Assembly (NCBI GenBank): GCA_963736575.1
Contig: CAVTPD010000001.1
Location: 868,001 to 932,000, forward strand
Direction of reading: 5' to 3'
From: CAVTPD01 sp963736575
GTDB taxonomy: Bacteria > Bacteroidota > Bacteroidia > Cytophagales > JAAEPT01
Length of the DNA: 64,000 bases
The notes beneath the pieces were generated by a model. The model was not told where the DNA came from. It did no database searches and saw only the letters and a list, made by a program, of their open reading frames with translations. The position numbers and the translations under genes were made by a program. Below, one piece after another: positions 63,256-64,000 of the stretch; position 1 is the first letter of the stretch, and every line of letters starts with the position of its first letter.

Positions 63256-63708
63256 TTACCATTTGTATTCGCTGGTTTCTGCTTCGTGTTTTTTAAATCC
63301 TAAAACAGCATAACCACAAAAGCTTTCTCCTTTTTCGAAATGGAAATTCATGTAATGAATTCCTAGCTCTTTCGGGTGAACGGTTATTTTATGCATAAAC
63401 TCGTGGTCAGAGTTATGGTTGGTAGTTGCTGCTTTATGTTTAGGGTCTAAAAACTGAACTTCCATGGTATGGTGAGACCAATCGTCTCCCGTGAAGTAAA
63501 GCTCGTAATCCATTTTAGCACTTAGGGTAAACGAGTATTCTAACGATTCTCCGTTTTCAGAATGAAGTTCAAATTCTTTAACTATTATAAAATGATCTTC
63601 GTTAATGTGGTCTTCACAATCTTGCTTGTAGGCCTCTACATCACATGTTGTGGTAGAAGTGGCGCTTATAAAAAGCGCTGATAGAAGACTTAAAAGGAAT
63701 AATTTCAT
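63256..63708 (-). CDS. Small secreted protein of unknown function
   Basis: 150 aa. Signal peptide MKLFLLSLLSALFISATSTTT. The rest is beta-rich and acidic with a pair of cysteines (CDVEAYKQDC, then ESFCGYAV). His/Asp-rich segments (DHINEDHF, DWSHHTMEVQF, NHNSDHEFMHK) could bind a metal, but this is speculative. Convergent with recX, 5 bases between stops. Confidence 0.65.
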   Translation of the reverse strand: MKLFLLSLLSALFISATSTTTCDVEAYKQDCEDHINEDHFIIVKEFELHSENGESLEYSFTLSAKMDYELYFTGDDWSHHTMEVQFLDPKHKAATTNHNSDHEFMHKITVHPKELGIHYMNFHFEKGESFCGYAVLGFKKHEAETSEYKW

Positions 63709-63789
63709 GCTATGGGTTTTAATTACCTATTTTGAATATAGTTAAAATTCAGAAAAAGTGTAATTCCTTACACCGTTTTGCTTCAAAGC

Positions 63790-64000
63790 TTATTCAATTT
63801 TTTTACGCGTGCTGGCATTCATAAATAGAATGTCACCCATTTCTTCGTAACCCGTAAATACTTCTTCTGCTTGGTGTTTTACCAATTCGTAACGGAAACC
63901 TAAAATGGTTAAGTCGGCGTCTTGAGAGTATTTTTTAATAATATCTTTAGAATTCTGGTCTTCTAATTTAGGTACTAAACGAATATTACCCGGTGCAATT
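63790..64000 (-). CDS. SLC12/amino-acid permease-like protein, C-terminal end only
   Basis: The frame is open from the window end to TAA at 63790-63792, giving 70 codons of a C-terminal cytoplasmic tail: IAPGNIRLVPKLEDQ, KYSQDADLTILGFRYELVKHQ, GYEEMGDILFMNASTRKKIE. The ADLTILGFR and ILFxNA elements resemble the C-terminal domain of bacterial Na-K-Cl cotransporter-like (SLC12) permeases. Gene continues beyond the window; assignment is moderate because only the tail is seen. Confidence 0.5.
   Translation of the reverse strand, partial: IAPGNIRLVPKLEDQNSKDIIKKYSQDADLTILGFRYELVKHQAEEVFTGYEEMGDILFMNASTRKKIE

Overview
The window reads as a chromosomal segment of an AT-rich member of the Bacteroidota, most likely Flavobacteriia-like. 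The evidence is type IX secretion (T9SS) type A and type B C-terminal sorting domains, a PorP/SprF partner protein, a SusC/SusD pair, a short (287 aa) housekeeping sigma factor, a MurF-alanine racemase fusion, a MurQ/BadF-kinase pair and TAnnTTTG-type -7 promoter boxes. No rRNA, tRNA, CRISPR array, insertion sequence or phage gene was seen.

Layout. 1-7.9 kb: end of a large LamG T9SS adhesin, a cadherin-repeat adhesin with a gliding-motility type C-terminus, and its PorP/SprF partner. 8.2-10.3 kb: a PAS-SpoIIE phosphatase sensor. 10.3-24.7 kb: mixed metabolism and transport (csaA, a cation diffusion facilitator, a sugar catabolic operon of MFS + Gfo/Idh/MocA + TIM-barrel isomerase, a stress protein, an EamA exporter, an LpxR-like protein, and a frameshifted small-molecule kinase next to an inositol-phosphatase-family enzyme). 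24.8-33 kb: a BamA/TamA-like barrel, then a compact SusC-SusD-sodium symporter-metallophosphoesterase operon without any glycoside hydrolase. 33.7-41.9 kb: core genes (radA, purK, purE, rpoD, cytochrome b5 domain, MurNAc-type kinase, murQ, phosphoribosyltransferase). 42.2-51.6 kb: a signalling block (large Cache/HAMP/GAF/PAS/SpoIIE protein, divergent GAF/PAS protein without output domain, htpG, PAS histidine kinase, YwqK-like protein).

52.0-58.0 kb is the accessory island, with all genes on the + strand: an AbiEii-type nucleotidyltransferase toxin with its winged-helix partner and a perfect 15+15 bp operator-like palindrome; a three-gene module of a STAS-GHKL ATPase, a DUF4325-like STAS protein and a one-TM coiled-coil protein (the best candidate here for an undescribed system); an excisionase-type HTH/PIN toxin pair with the PIN gene frameshifted; and a small lipoprotein. 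Two near-identical 31-nt hairpin repeats bracket the last two units. 58.0-64 kb returns to core genes: feoB, feoA, murF-alr, recX, a secreted protein and the 3' end of an SLC12-like permease.

Four separate single-base frameshifts, all of the one-extra-base kind, interrupt three genes that otherwise look conserved: the kinase at 21.46 kb, the PIN toxin at 56.87 kb, and murF twice at 62.5-62.6 kb. Because murF is essential, base-level sequence errors are a serious explanation and should be resolved before any of these is called a pseudogene.
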